Shown: positions 8,847 through 17,401, counted from the first letter of the stretch. The stretch is 64,000 nucleotides of DNA from Planctomycetota bacterium (GCA_022616055.1 JAKEFM010000283.1:1-64000); one strand, 5' to 3'. The notes: a model not told the origin generated them from the sequence alone. A program made the numbers and translations.

Positions 8847-8879
8847 CTCGCTCGAGCAGAGGAGCGAGCCCCCTCGCTC
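8847..8879 (-). promoter_or_regulatory. Three alternating half-sites able to form mutually exclusive stems
   Basis: CTCGCTC (8847-8853), GAGCGAG (8862-8868) and CTCGCTC (8873-8879) alternate, so the middle copy can pair with either neighbour but not both. In the leader of the anti-sigma/CHAT unit such an arrangement could act as a switch. The arms are short and GC-rich, so chance is a real alternative. Confidence 0.3.
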
Positions 8880-8966
8880 GCACCTCGACGACACGGTTGT
8901 GAGGGGTCCTCGACCCCCGTCCGTCCGCAATGGCACGGAGGGGAGGGTCACTTCGAGACTCGAGGA

Positions 8967-8997
8967 GCCGGGGGATCGCGGCTCCCAGCCGGGGGAT
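8967..8997. repeat. Direct repeat GCCGGGGGAT, 21-bp spacing
   Basis: GCCGGGGGAT occurs at 8967-8976 and again at 8988-8997, exactly 21 bases or two helical turns apart. That spacing would place two bound proteins on the same DNA face. It lies about 190-220 bases upstream of the anti-sigma-like gene. Function is inferred only from spacing. Confidence 0.3.
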
Positions 8998-9422
8998 AGA
9001 CACTCCCGGCCTCGCCCGAGGTTCGGCCCGCACCGCTCCGTCCCGGAGACGATGTCCTCACTCGCTCTTGAGTCCGCCGACATTGAAGGACGCATCCGGA
9101 GGGAGGCTTCCACCGGAGCTCACCCTGGAGCGAAGGCCGAGGAGTCCACTCCCCGACAGGTCGTGCGCCCGTTGAGATGAACGCGACGACCCCCGCCCTC
9201 GGCCGGCGCGGGCGTTTCGGTCCCGGACCGAGCGGGGTGCGTCGTGAGACTCGACAGAACGCAGACGCCCAAGGAACCCTCCAGGGTTGGAGATGCAACT
9301 CCTGCCACCCCGGTATCCGTGAGTTCGGCCCCGAACGGGGAAGGCGGCTCGGACACTTTGGGGGTGGCCCTCTACCCTCGACCCTCGGCCGGTAGGCAGG
9401 ATCCCCGCTCTCAAGTCGGAAC

Positions 9423-9451
9423 TTGATTGATGTAAATTATTTACATATAAC
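9423..9451 (+). promoter_or_regulatory. Near-consensus sigma-70 promoter in an AT-rich island
   Basis: TTGATT (9423-9428) and TATAAC (9446-9451) are separated by exactly 17 bases and resemble the -35 and -10 hexamers. The surrounding 40 bases are mostly A/T in an otherwise very GC-rich window, so the signal stands out. Transcription would run rightward, giving a leader of about 270 bases before manA at 9731, or an unannotated small RNA. Confidence 0.5.
9430..9446. promoter_or_regulatory. Perfect palindrome ATGTAAAT-T-ATTTACAT inside the promoter spacer
   Basis: Two 8-base arms flank one central base and form an exact inverted repeat. It fills the spacer between the proposed -35 and -10 and touches the first base of the -10 hexamer. 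This is the classic position for a repressor operator. The cognate regulator is not in the window. Confidence 0.5.
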
Positions 9452-9730
9452 TAGATAGGTAAGACTCCTGGTTCTGGACTCCCCGGGATCCCCTCCTCCC
9501 ATCCGAACCGAAGGGAGTGGATGTCGGTTCGAGGATCGACGCTGACTGGAGGTCGCCGTGAAGCAGGCCTGGGGAAGGGGCGCTCGAGGGGATCGCGACG
9601 TGCGGGGGCCACGGGGGTCCTCCTCACGGGGAAAGGCCCGCCAGGCTGACTTCCAGAATCGGGACCGGTCTCCTTCGGAGGGGTTGACGCGGTCCCGCGG
9701 TCCGGCGAGTTTGACCTCCCCCCTTTCCCG

Positions 9731-10696
9731 ATGGCCCCTCCGACCGTCCCTCCGCTCCTCTTCACCCCCCTCCTCCTCGACAAGGTCTGGGGAGGAGGGC
9801 GTCTCCCGGACGTCGCGGGGATCCCCGCGCCCCGGAACGGCAAGATCGGCGAGGCGTGGATCCTCTCGGACCGGGGAGGGGCGCAGACGCGCGTGCGGGA
9901 GGGCCCCTTCGAGGGCCGGACGCTCCGCTCCCTCCTCGAGGAGCACGCCTCCGCGATCCTGGGAAGGGGGGATCCCTCGGCTCCCTTCCCTCTCCTCGTG
10001 AAGTTCCTCGACGCGGCGGACCTCCTCTCGATCCAGGTCCACCCGGACGACGAGGCCGCCCGCCGCGAGGGGGAGTCGGATCGCGGCAAGCACGAGGCCT
10101 GGATCTTCCTCTCGCTCGGGAGCGCGGCGAGGGTGTTCGCGGGCCTCCGACCGGGGATCGGGAGGGCGCGGTTCGAGGCGGCGCTGCGGGAGGGGGCAGG
10201 GGACTCCGCCCTCCGTAGGGTGGAGGTGCGCGCCGGGGACGTCCTCCCGGTCCCGGCCGGGACCGTGCACGCGATCGGCGACGTGGTCGTCCTCGAGGTA
10301 CAGACGAACTCGGACCTCACCTACCGGCTCTCGGACGGGGGGAGGCTCGGCGAGGGGGGGCGGCCGCGCCCGCTCCACGTCGAGAAGGGGCTGCGGGTGC
10401 TCCGGGACGACTCGAGACCCGATCCCGTCCGGGGGGGACCTGTCTCCCTCGCGAACTGCGTCCTGGCCTGGGACGAGGGGAAGGCGCTCGCCCCCGGAAC
10501 GCGGGCGCGCCCGACCGTCGTCGTGCCGCTCCGGGGGGAGGGGAGTCTCCGCTGGGAGGGGGGGGAGGGGGGGAAGAGGCGATGGTCGCGCGGAGAGGCA
10601 TGGCTCCTCCCCGCGGCGTGCGGGGAGGTCCGGTTCGAGGCGGAGGGAGGCTCCGGTGCGTGGGCCCGGGCGACCCTCTCGGAGCCCGCGTCGTGA
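9731..10696 (+). CDS. manA: Mannose-6-phosphate isomerase, class I
   Basis: This enzyme interconverts fructose-6-phosphate and mannose-6-phosphate, feeding mannose-based sugars into glycolysis or supplying GDP-mannose precursors. The 321-residue length matches short bacterial type I enzymes. The zinc ligands of the cupin fold are visible: Gln102 and His104 in SIQVHPDD, Glu122 in KHEAW, and His180 in PAGTVHAIG. The start ATG gives MAPPTVPPLLFTPLLLDKVWGG, and the KxWGG segment is typical of the family N-terminus. The stop overlaps the GTG of the following pseudouridine synthase (GTGA at 10693-10696), suggesting translational coupling with an unrelated housekeeping gene. Confidence 0.9.
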   Translation: MAPPTVPPLLFTPLLLDKVWGGGRLPDVAGIPAPRNGKIGEAWILSDRGGAQTRVREGPFEGRTLRSLLEEHASAILGRGDPSAPFPLLVKFLDAADLLSIQVHPDDEAARREGESDRGKHEAWIFLSLGSAARVFAGLRPGIGRARFEAALREGAGDSALRRVEVRAGDVLPVPAGTVHAIGDVVVLEVQTNSDLTYRLSDGGRLGEGGRPRPLHVEKGLRVLRDDSRPDPVRGGPVSLANCVLAWDEGKALAPGTRARPTVVVPLRGEGSLRWEGGEGGKRRWSRGEAWLLPAACGEVRFEAEGGSGAWARATLSEPAS

Positions 10697-11538
10697 CCGG
10701 GCCCCTCATCCGGCTGAACCGGCTCCTCGCGGAGAGGGGAGCGGCCTCTCGCCGACATGCCGACGACCTCGTGAGGAAGGGGGTCGTCACCGTCGACGGG
10801 AAGGTCGTGACCGAGGTCGGGACGCGGGTCCCGGCCGACGCGCTCCTCGAGGTGGAGGGGAGGCCGCTGCCGGCTCGACCGCGCGTCTATCTCGTCCTCA
10901 ACAAGCCGACCGGGGTCCTCTGCACGAACGCCCCGGAGGAGCGCCGGCCTCGCGCGATCGACCTCGTCCGGACCCCGGCCGGGACGCGCCTCTTCTGCGT
11001 CGGTCGCCTCGACCTCGACTCGCGGGGGCTCGTCCTCCTCACGAACGACGGCGACTTCGCCGCCCGGGTCCTCCATCCCCGCTACGGCGTGCCCCGGACC
11101 TACTGGGTGCGGGTGAAGGGTCGGATGACGCCGGAGGCGATCGCCGCACTCGGCCGCGGAGTCTGGCTCGCGGAGGGGCGGACGGGCCCCGTCCGGGTGC
11201 GGATCGACCGTCGGACCCGGGACTGGAGCATGTGCCTCGTCACGGTGCGGGAGGGGATCAACCGCGAGCTGCGCCGCGTCTTCGCCCGCGTGGGGTTCCC
11301 CGTCCTCGAGCTGACGCGGACGAGGATCGGCCCCGTCTCGGTGCGGGGACTCCGTCCGGGCCAGGCGCGCCCCCTCACCCGCGCGGAGGTCGAGGGCCTG
11401 CTCCGACCCGCCGAGAGCCTCGCGGCGGCCCCGCCGGCGTCCGTCGGAGGGCGAGCGGGGGGCGGCCCGGCCAGGAGAGGAAGGTTCCGGGAGCGGTCCA
11501 GGCGGCCGGCGCGCTCCCGGGCCGGCCCCCTCCGGTGA
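10693..11538 (+). CDS. RsuA/RluB/E/F-type pseudouridine synthase
   Basis: This enzyme isomerises specific uridines in rRNA. I chose the GTG at 10693 because it overlaps the manA stop and places the S4 RNA-binding domain (IRLNRLLAERGAASRRHADD) at the very N-terminus. The catalytic motif GRLDLDSRGLVLLTNDG carries the nucleophile Asp107. Further conserved segments (LNKPTG near 70, EGINRELRR) fit the family. The roughly 40-residue tail is rich in Arg, Gly, Ala and Pro and is probably disordered, perhaps RNA-binding. The total of 281 residues resembles RluB. Whether the target is 16S (RsuA) or 23S (RluB) cannot be settled here. It overlaps the next gene by GTGA. Confidence 0.88.
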   Translation: MTGPLIRLNRLLAERGAASRRHADDLVRKGVVTVDGKVVTEVGTRVPADALLEVEGRPLPARPRVYLVLNKPTGVLCTNAPEERRPRAIDLVRTPAGTRLFCVGRLDLDSRGLVLLTNDGDFAARVLHPRYGVPRTYWVRVKGRMTPEAIAALGRGVWLAEGRTGPVRVRIDRRTRDWSMCLVTVREGINRELRRVFARVGFPVLELTRTRIGPVSVRGLRPGQARPLTRAEVEGLLRPAESLAAAPPASVGGRAGGGPARRGRFRERSRRPARSRAGPLR

Positions 11539-14189
11539 GGGGGAACCTCCGGACCCTCCCGGCGCCGGTCCGCCACGCGCGCCTCGCCAACGGGCTCACG
11601 GTCCTCGCCTGCCGGCGGCCGGGGCATCCGATCGTCGCGTGCATGGTCTGGTACCGCGTCGGGGCGCGCGACGAGGGGGAGGGGGAGACCGGGACGGCCC
11701 ACTTCCTCGAGCACCTGACGTTCAAGGGGACGCGCCGCTACGGCCGGGGCCTCATCGACGCGGTCACGGCCCGGCTGGGCGGCTACAACAACGCCTTCAC
11801 CGACCACGACGCGACCTCCTACGTCTTCTTCTTCGCGTCGGACCGGTGGGAGGCGGCGCTCGAGATCGAGGCGGACCGCATGCGGGCCTGCCGCCTCGAC
11901 CCGGAGGAGTTCGAGGCCGAGAGGCGGGTCGTCCTCGAGGAGATGCGGATGTCCCAGGACGACCCCTGGCGCGACCTCTACCAGGAAGCCTCCGCCGCCC
12001 TCTACCTCGCGCACCCCTACCGCCGGCCGGTCCTCGGGTGGGAGGGGGAGATCCGCCGGGCGAGCCGCGGGAGGGTCGTCGACTTCTACCGGCGCCACTA
12101 CCGGCCCGAGAACGCGACGGTCGTCCTGGTCGGGGACCTCGACCCGGAGGAGGCGGTCGCCCGCGTGCGGCGCGCGTTCGGGAGGATCCGCCTCCCGGCG
12201 GCCTCGCGAAGGGAGGCGTCTCCCCCGCTTCCGGAGCCCCCGCCCCGCGGGGAAAGGCGGGTCCTCCTCGAGCGGCCCGACGCGGTCGCCCGGCTCCTCG
12301 TCGCCTACCGCACCTGCCGGATCGGCGAGCCGGAGGACGCGGCCCTCGATGCGGTCGGGGCGATCCTCGCCTCGGGTCGCTCCTCCCGCTTCTACCGGCG
12401 GCTCGTCCTCGGACGGAAGGTCGCGACCGGCGTCTCCGCGGACAACGACACCCGGGCCGACGGAGGGGCCTTCTGGATCTCCCTCGAGGTGAGGCCCGAC
12501 CTCCCTCCCGAGCGCGCCGAGCGGGCGCTCCTCGCGGAAGTCGAACGGTTCGTCCGGGAGGGTCCGCGCCGGGCCGAGCTCGAACGCGCGAAGCGGGGGC
12601 TCCTCGCCGCGTGCCAGTTCCAGTGGGAATCGGCGGGCGACGTCGCCGAAGACCTGGGCCGCTACGCCTCCCTGACGGACTGGCGCCAGATCCGCCGCTA
12701 CGTCCCCGACGTGCTCCGGCTCGACCGCGGGGCGGTCCGCCGGGCGGCAGCGAGGTTCTTCCGGCCGGAGAACCGCGTGGTGGCGCTCGCTCGAAGGAGC
12801 CGCCGTCCGTTCGCAGGCTCGTCCGCGGAGGATCCGGCGCCGCCGCCCCGGCTCCCGGCGGACCGGGGAGGGAGGCCCTCGCCGGCCGTGCCGCAGCGTC
12901 TCCTCCCGCGACGGGGGGCGGCGCCGATCGTGCGACTCGCGGACCGGAGGTTCCTCCTCGACAACGGGCTCGTGCTCCTCGTCTCGCGGAACCCCGCGGC
13001 TCCGACGGCGACCGTGGCCGCCTTCGTCGAGGCGGGGCTCCTCTGCGAGGACGGGGGACCGGCGGGGCTCGCTCACCTGGCGGGAGCGCTCCTCGAGGAG
13101 GGGACGCGCGGGCGGTCCGGACGGGAGATCGCCGACTCGGTGGAATCGGTCGGCGGATTCCTCGAGACCGGCACCGGCGGGACGAGCCTCGCCGTCCCGG
13201 CGGCGCACCTCCCCCTCGCCTTCGACCTCCTCGCCGACCTCCTCGCCCGCCCGACCTACCCGGAGGCGTCCTTCCGCAGACGGAGGGACCTCCTCCTCGC
13301 CGAGCTGCGCGGGGAGCGGGACGATCCGGGCGCCCGGGCGCACCAGCGACTGCGGGCGGAGGTCTACGGGAGGCATCCGTTCCGGCGGCCGACGAAGGGG
13401 ACGCCGGCGAGCGTTGCGCGCCTGCGCCGCGGAGACCTCGTCGCGTTCCACCGGAGGTGGTTCGCGCCGGGGCGGACGATCGTCGCGGTCTCGGGGGACG
13501 TCGAGGTCGCCGAGGTCCTCCACCGGGCCCGGAGGACGCTCGGCCGCTGGAGGGCCGATCCGGCGCCCCTCCCCGTCGCTCCGGAGCCCGCCCCCCCGCG
13601 CCGGGGTCGGGAGATCCTGATCCCGGAGCCCCGCGCCCAGGTCCAGGCCGTCCTCGGTCACCTCGGCGTGCGGCGCGACGACCCCGACTACGACGCCCTC
13701 CTCCTCCTCGACCAGGTCCTCGGAGGCGGCGCCGGGTTCACCGACCGGCTCTCCCGGCGCCTTCGGGACGAGCTCGGGCTCGCCTACTCGGTCCACGCCG
13801 ATCTCGTCTCGACGGCGGGGAAGGAGCGCGGCCTGTTCAGCGCCTCGATCGGGACCGGTCCCGAGGCGTTCCGGGCGGCGATCGGGGAGATCCGGCGCGA
13901 GTTCCGCCGCCTCCTGCGGGAGCCCCCGACGGCCGGCGAGCTGCGCACCGCGAAGGACTACCTCCTCGGCTCCCACGTCCTCGGCCTCGAGCGCAACGCC
14001 GTGCGGGCGATCTTCCTCCTCCAGCGCGAGCGCCTGCGCCTCGGGGAGGACTTCCTCGAGCGCTATCCGGCCCGCCTCGAGCGGGTCCGGGAGCGCGACG
14101 TCGCGGCGGCGGCGCGCCGCCACCTCCGCCCCGACGCCCTCACGCTGGTCGCCGTCGGACCCGTGAGGCGGGGCGGGGCGGAGCGGTAG
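11535..14189 (+). CDS. Fused M16 zinc peptidase, active plus inactive halves
   Basis: The start is the GTG at 11535 in a GTGA overlap. The product has 884 residues and contains two M16 units in tandem. The first (about residues 12-440) has the inverted zinc motif HFLEH (His56, Glu59, His60) and a third ligand at Glu136 in VVLEEMRMS. The second (about 480-875) has the same fold but reads HLAGALLEEG where the zinc motif should be, so it should be catalytically dead. In the family, active and inactive subunits pair to form a chamber for small peptides, often encoded by two adjacent genes; here they are one chain. No signal peptide is obvious, so location is uncertain. Confidence 0.88.
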   Translation: MRGNLRTLPAPVRHARLANGLTVLACRRPGHPIVACMVWYRVGARDEGEGETGTAHFLEHLTFKGTRRYGRGLIDAVTARLGGYNNAFTDHDATSYVFFFASDRWEAALEIEADRMRACRLDPEEFEAERRVVLEEMRMSQDDPWRDLYQEASAALYLAHPYRRPVLGWEGEIRRASRGRVVDFYRRHYRPENATVVLVGDLDPEEAVARVRRAFGRIRLPAASRREASPPLPEPPPRGERRVLLERPDAVARLLVAYRTCRIGEPEDAALDAVGAILASGRSSRFYRRLVLGRKVATGVSADNDTRADGGAFWISLEVRPDLPPERAERALLAEVERFVREGPRRAELERAKRGLLAACQFQWESAGDVAEDLGRYASLTDWRQIRRYVPDVLRLDRGAVRRAAARFFRPENRVVALARRSRRPFAGSSAEDPAPPPRLPADRGGRPSPAVPQRLLPRRGAAPIVRLADRRFLLDNGLVLLVSRNPAAPTATVAAFVEAGLLCEDGGPAGLAHLAGALLEEGTRGRSGREIADSVESVGGFLETGTGGTSLAVPAAHLPLAFDLLADLLARPTYPEASFRRRRDLLLAELRGERDDPGARAHQRLRAEVYGRHPFRRPTKGTPASVARLRRGDLVAFHRRWFAPGRTIVAVSGDVEVAEVLHRARRTLGRWRADPAPLPVAPEPAPPRRGREILIPEPRAQVQAVLGHLGVRRDDPDYDALLLLDQVLGGGAGFTDRLSRRLRDELGLAYSVHADLVSTAGKERGLFSASIGTGPEAFRAAIGEIRREFRRLLREPPTAGELRTAKDYLLGSHVLGLERNAVRAIFLLQRERLRLGEDFLERYPARLERVRERDVAAAARRHLRPDALTLVAVGPVRRGGAER

Positions 14190-14196
14190 GCGGGGC

Positions 14197-15810
14197 TCAG
14201 AACTCCGGGGCGGGCGGCCCGGCGGGCTTCTCCTCCTTCACCTCGGAGACGATCGCGTCCGTGGTGAGGAGGAGGGTCGCGACGGACGCCGCGTTCTGGA
14301 GCGCCGTGCGGACGACCTTCGTCGGGTCGATGATCCCCGCGGCGACCATGTCCTCATAGCGGTTCGCGGCGGCGTTGTACCCCTCGTTCGCGTTCTTCGC
14401 GCCGCGGACCCGCTCGACGGCGATCGCCCCGTCGACGCCCGCGTTCTCCGCGATCTGCCGGAGCGGGGCCTCGAGGGCCCGGCGGATGATCCCGGCCCCG
14501 ACCGACTCGTCGCCAGAGAGCCGGAGGCCGTCGATCGTCTTCTGGCCGCGCAGGAGCGCGACCCCGCCGCCGGGGAGGATCCCCTCCTCCAGCGCGGCGC
14601 GGGTGGCGTGGAGCGCGTCCTCGACGCGCGCCTTCTTCTCCTTCATCTCGGCCTCGGTCGCCGCCCCGACGTTCACCTCCGCGACCCCGCCGGCGAGCTT
14701 CGCGAGCCGCTCCTGGAGCTTCTCGCGGTCGTAGTCGGAGGTCGTCTTGTCGAGCTCGGCCTTGATCTGGGCGATGCGCCCCTTGATCGCGTCGGCCTTC
14801 CCCCGCCCCTGGACGATCGTCGTGTTCTCCTTGTCGACGACGACCTTGTCGGCCGACCCGAGGTCCTCGAGGCTCGCGTTCTCGAGCTGGACCCCGAGGT
14901 CCTCGAAGAGGGCGCGGCCCCCCGTCAAGATCGCGATGTCCTCGAGCATCGACTTGCGGCGGTCGCCGAAGGCCGGGGCCTTCACCGCGCAGGCGCGGAT
15001 GGTCTTGCGGAGGTGGTTCACGACGAGGGTCGCGAGGGCCTCCCCCTCGACCTCCTCCGCGATCACGAGGAGGGGCCGCCCGGTCTGGGCGGTCTTCTCG
15101 AGGATCGGGATCAGGTCCTTCACCGCCGAGATCTTCTTCTCGTGGATCAGGATGTAGGGCTTCTCGAGGACGCACTCCATCCGCTCGAGGTTCGTGATGA
15201 AGTGGGGGGAGAGGTAGCCCTTGTCGAACTGCATCCCCTCGACCCACTCGACCGTCGTCTCGAGGCTCTTCCCCTCCTCGACGGTGATCACGCCGTCCTT
15301 GCCGACCCGCTCGAAGGCCTCCGCGAGCTTCGCCCCGATCTCGGGGTCGTTGTTCGCCGCGATCGCGGCGACCTGGGAGATCTCCTGCTTCCCCTTGACC
15401 GGCTTGCTCGAGGACTTCACCTCGGCGACGACCGCCTCGACGGCCTTCTCGATCCCCCGCTTGAGGGCGATCGGGTTCGCGCCGGCGGTGACGTTCTTCA
15501 GCCCCTCCTCGAAGATCGCCTCGGCGAGCACGGTCGCCGTCGTCGTGCCGTCCCCGGCGACGTCGGAGGTCTTCGAGGCGACCTCCTTCACCATCTGCGC
15601 CCCGAGGTTCTCGTAGGCGTCCTCGAGCTCGATCTCCTTCGCGACGGTCACCCCGTCCTTCGTGACGGTGGGGGACCCGAAGGACTTCTCGAGGATGACG
15701 TTGCGGCCCCGGGGGCCGAGGGTGACCTTGACGGCGTGGGAGAGCTTGCGCACCCCCATCCGGATGTGTTCGCGGGCTTCCTGATCGTACGCGATGCGCT
15801 TGACCGCCAT
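14197..15810 (-). CDS. groEL: GroEL chaperonin (Hsp60)
   Basis: This 537-residue chaperonin forms the double ring that folds proteins together with GroES. The start [20 protein letters not shown] and the ATP-binding segments ([24 protein letters not shown]) are canonical, as are the apical-domain sequences. The C-terminus ends [12 protein letters not shown] and lacks the usual flexible Gly-Gly-Met tail, as seen in some secondary GroEL copies. It lies 35 bases after groES on the same strand, the normal operon order. It converges with the M16 peptidase gene with a 7-base gap. I see no CIRCE element upstream of the operon. Confidence 0.97.
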   Translation of the reverse strand: MAVKRIAYDQEAREHIRMGVRKLSHAVKVTLGPRGRNVILEKSFGSPTVTKDGVTVAKEIELEDAYENLGAQMVKEVASKTSDVAGDGTTTATVLAEAIFEEGLKNVTAGANPIALKRGIEKAVEAVVAEVKSSSKPVKGKQEISQVAAIAANNDPEIGAKLAEAFERVGKDGVITVEEGKSLETTVEWVEGMQFDKGYLSPHFITNLERMECVLEKPYILIHEKKISAVKDLIPILEKTAQTGRPLLVIAEEVEGEALATLVVNHLRKTIRACAVKAPAFGDRRKSMLEDIAILTGGRALFEDLGVQLENASLEDLGSADKVVVDKENTTIVQGRGKADAIKGRIAQIKAELDKTTSDYDREKLQERLAKLAGGVAEVNVGAATEAEMKEKKARVEDALHATRAALEEGILPGGGVALLRGQKTIDGLRLSGDESVGAGIIRRALEAPLRQIAENAGVDGAIAVERVRGAKNANEGYNAAANRYEDMVAAGIIDPTKVVRTALQNAASVATLLLTTDAIVSEVKEEKPAGPPAPEF

Positions 15811-15845
15811 GGGGCTCTTCTCCTCGTGGGACGGGGGATCGACCT

Positions 15846-16163
15846 CTAGCCTTCGACGACGCCGAGGATGTCCTCCTCGCGGATGAGGAGGAACTCCTCC
15901 CCCTCCCACTTCACCTCCGTGCCGGCGTAGGAGGAGAAGATGACGCGCTGGTCGGGCTTGACGCCCGGGGCGACGCGCTCGCCGCTGTCGAGGGTGCGCC
16001 CCTGCCCGACGGCGATGACGATCCCCTCCTTCGGCTTCTCCTTCGCGGTGTCGGGGAGGACGATCCCCCCCTTCGTCTTCTCCTCGGCCTCCAGGCGGCG
16101 CACGAGGACGTGGTCGCCGAGGGGCTTGATGTTCACCGTCGTCGCGGTCTTGGTCTTCGGCAT
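15846..16163 (-). CDS. groES: GroES co-chaperonin (Hsp10)
   Basis: The product has 105 residues and caps GroEL. Typical segments are [19 protein letters not shown], the mobile loop [13 protein letters not shown], and the C-terminal [14 protein letters not shown]. It carries about eight extra N-terminal residues (PKTKTATT) compared with most homologues. The GAAGGAGCGGGAGCG stretch before the ATG supplies a Shine-Dalgarno site. It is the first gene of groES-groEL and lies 45 bases after a receiver-domain gene on the same strand. Confidence 0.96.
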   Translation of the reverse strand: MPKTKTATTVNIKPLGDHVLVRRLEAEEKTKGGIVLPDTAKEKPKEGIVIAVGQGRTLDSGERVAPGVKPDQRVIFSSYAGTEVKWEGEEFLLIREEDILGVVEG

Positions 16164-16208
16164 CGCTCCCGCTCCTTCGTCGGTCTTCGGTCTCCGGCCC
16201 GTCCCGCG

Positions 16209-16604
16209 CTAGCGCAGGGGTTCGAGGCCTGCGAGCGCCCGGGCGACGCACGCCCGCAGGGTCTGCGGGGAGACCGGCTTCCGCAGGAACGTGAACGCGC
16301 CTGCGGAGAGGGCCTCCCGCTCGAGCTCGGGCGAGGGCTCGCCCGACATGAGGATGCTCGGGATCGCCCGCGGGGAGAGCGGCAGCCTGCGCACGACGTC
16401 CAGGCCCGAGAGGTCGGGCATGTGGACGTCGAGGATCGAGCAGTCGACCGACTCCCGGGTCGCGATCTCGAGCGCGACGACGCCCCCCTCGGCCCGGAGC
16501 ACGCGATACCCCTGGCGCTCCAGGATCTCGGCCATCCCCTCGCGGACGTTCACCTGGTCGTCCGCGACGAGGATCGAGTAGTAGGCGGCCCGAACGTGGG
16601 ACAT
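16209..16604 (-). CDS. Single-domain response regulator (CheY-like receiver)
   Basis: The product has 131 residues and only a receiver domain. The acidic pair is in LVADDQ (about residues 15-16), the phospho-accepting Asp is Asp59 in [10 protein letters not shown], the Ser/Thr switch is in ILMSGE, and the conserved Lys is in FLRKPV. I chose the ATG at 16604 because the receiver fold starts directly after it. A GTG at 16688 with a GAGGGG just upstream is an alternative and would add 28 low-complexity residues. There is no output domain and no partner kinase next to it. It precedes groES, so a link to stress signalling is possible but unproven. Confidence 0.8.
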   Translation of the reverse strand: MSHVRAAYYSILVADDQVNVREGMAEILERQGYRVLRAEGGVVALEIATRESVDCSILDVHMPDLSGLDVVRRLPLSPRAIPSILMSGEPSPELEREALSAGAFTFLRKPVSPQTLRACVARALAGLEPLR

Positions 16605-16797
16605 CGTCGTGGGGGGAGGCGCTCCGTTCGGCGCGAGGCGCGAGGGAGATGCCTTCCCCGGAGTCCCGGAGACCAAACTCTGTGCCACGGTCCCCTCGGC
16701 CTCCCGGGGCGGACCGGATTCTTAGGCCTTGATCCGGTGGACCTTATCGAGCGAAGCGGAGACGCTCATTCCGCCGCCCGCCCCTGCGCTGTCAAAC

Positions 16798-16835
16798 CGG
16801 CAGGGGGAGGCGCGGGGCCCCTCGCCTCTCTGCCG
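16798..16835 (-). terminator. Probable terminator after the acidic-tail protein
   Basis: CGGCAG (16798-16803) and GAGGCG (16807-16812) pair with CGCCTC (16823-16828) and CTGCCG (16830-16835), leaving a small bulge. The hairpin lies about 22 bases after the stop at 16857 on the minus strand and is followed by GGTTTGACAG, a weak T-run. Confidence 0.4.
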
Positions 16836-16856
16836 ATTTGGCACCGGAGCCTCCCT

Positions 16857-17243
16857 TCAGCGCTCCTCCTCGCCGAAGTCGAACTCCTCGTCCTCGTCGT
16901 CCTCGTCCTCGTCCTCCTCGAGGTCGAGCTCGTCCTCCTCCTCCTCCTCCTCCCCGACCTCGAGGTCCTCGTCGTCCTCGTCCTCGTCCTCCTCCTCGTC
17001 CTCCTCCCCCTCCTCCGCCTTCACCTCGTCCTTCGCCGTCGACTCCGCGGCGGCCGTCTTCTTGGCTCCCTTCTTGGCGGGGGCCTTCTCCTCGTCGTAG
17101 GAGTCGACGACCTCGTCCCAGTCCTCGACCTCGATCGGGTTCTCGCACTCGAGGCAGACGCCGTCGTTGTCGCGCAGCGCTTCCACGGCCTTTAACGTCC
17201 GGTAGGACCGGTTGCAGGTGTCGCAGCGGATCGTCTTTCCCAT
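16857..17243 (-). CDS. Small zinc-ribbon protein with a long acidic tail
   Basis: I chose the internal ATG at 17243 (MGKTIRCDTCNRSYRTL) because the cysteine motif then starts the protein. The product has 128 residues. Two CxxC knuckles (Cys7/Cys10 and Cys30/Cys33) form a likely zinc ribbon over residues 5-36. A basic Lys/Ala segment (about 58-75) follows. The last 50 or so residues are almost entirely Glu and Asp. Such tails often bind basic proteins or mimic nucleic acid, as in histone-chaperone-like factors or the FYDLN-acid family (TIGR02300). I do not recognise a family. The gene stands alone, with a hairpin before it and a hairpin after it. Confidence 0.7.
   Translation of the reverse strand: MGKTIRCDTCNRSYRTLKAVEALRDNDGVCLECENPIEVEDWDEVVDSYDEEKAPAKKGAKKTAAAESTAKDEVKAEEGEEDEEEDEDEDDEDLEVGEEEEEEDELDLEEDEDEDDEDEEFDFGEEER
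16863..17025. repeat. Low-complexity triplet repeat (CTC/GTC) coding for the acidic tail
   Basis: On the plus strand this segment is an almost unbroken run of CTC and GTC triplets, read on the minus strand as GAG and GAC codons. It is the only strong simple-sequence tract in the window. Such tracts are prone to slippage, so the tail length may vary between strains; every three-base step would keep the frame. Confidence 0.7.
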
Positions 17244-17375
17244 TTCCGCTCCAGAGGTCCCCCGGAGGCCCTCGCGTCGATCGCGGCGAAGCGCGTGGGC
17301 GTCCGTGAGGCGGCGCCCGGGGTTCGCCTTCATGCAAAGGACGCGCGCGGTTGTCAAGCGGGGGAGAAACGGAAG

Positions 17376-17401
17376 GAGCCCCCGCCTCGGGGCGGGGGCT
17401 C
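17376..17401 (-). terminator. Strong intrinsic terminator hairpin
   Basis: Two perfect 11-base arms (GAGCCCCCGCC and GGCGGGGGCTC) flank a TCGG loop. On the minus strand the hairpin begins 26 bases after the stop codon of the FG-GAP gene at 17428 and is followed by CTTCCGTTTCTC, a pyrimidine-rich tail. It should separate that gene from the downstream zinc-ribbon gene. Confidence 0.75.

Larger units (their letters stand above)
8780..9730. other. 951-base non-coding region
   Basis: This is the longest stretch without a gene. None of its short open frames shows protein-like composition, and no ECF sigma factor remnant is recognisable. It separates the minus-strand anti-sigma-like gene from the plus-strand manA gene. 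It contains a strong hairpin and alternative stems next to the minus-strand gene, a direct repeat at 8967-8997, and a very AT-rich promoter/palindrome at 9423-9451. Each is listed separately. A short non-coding RNA or a decayed mobile element could also be present; I see no direct evidence for either. Confidence 0.6.

Noticed and set aside
9511-9535. tRNA-like T-arm (GTCGG TTCGAGG ATCGAC)
   Set aside because: The stem has a mismatch and no D-arm, anticodon arm or acceptor stem could be folded upstream.
8780-9730. A possible sigma factor gene for the anti-sigma-like protein
   Set aside because: All frames on both strands were read; none shows sigma region 2 or 4 motifs or sensible composition.
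16164-16208. CIRCE element expected before groES
   Set aside because: No TTAGCACTC-N9-GAGTGCTAA sequence is present; the GCGCTAGCGC palindrome at 16206-16215 overlaps the stop of the receiver gene and is unrelated.
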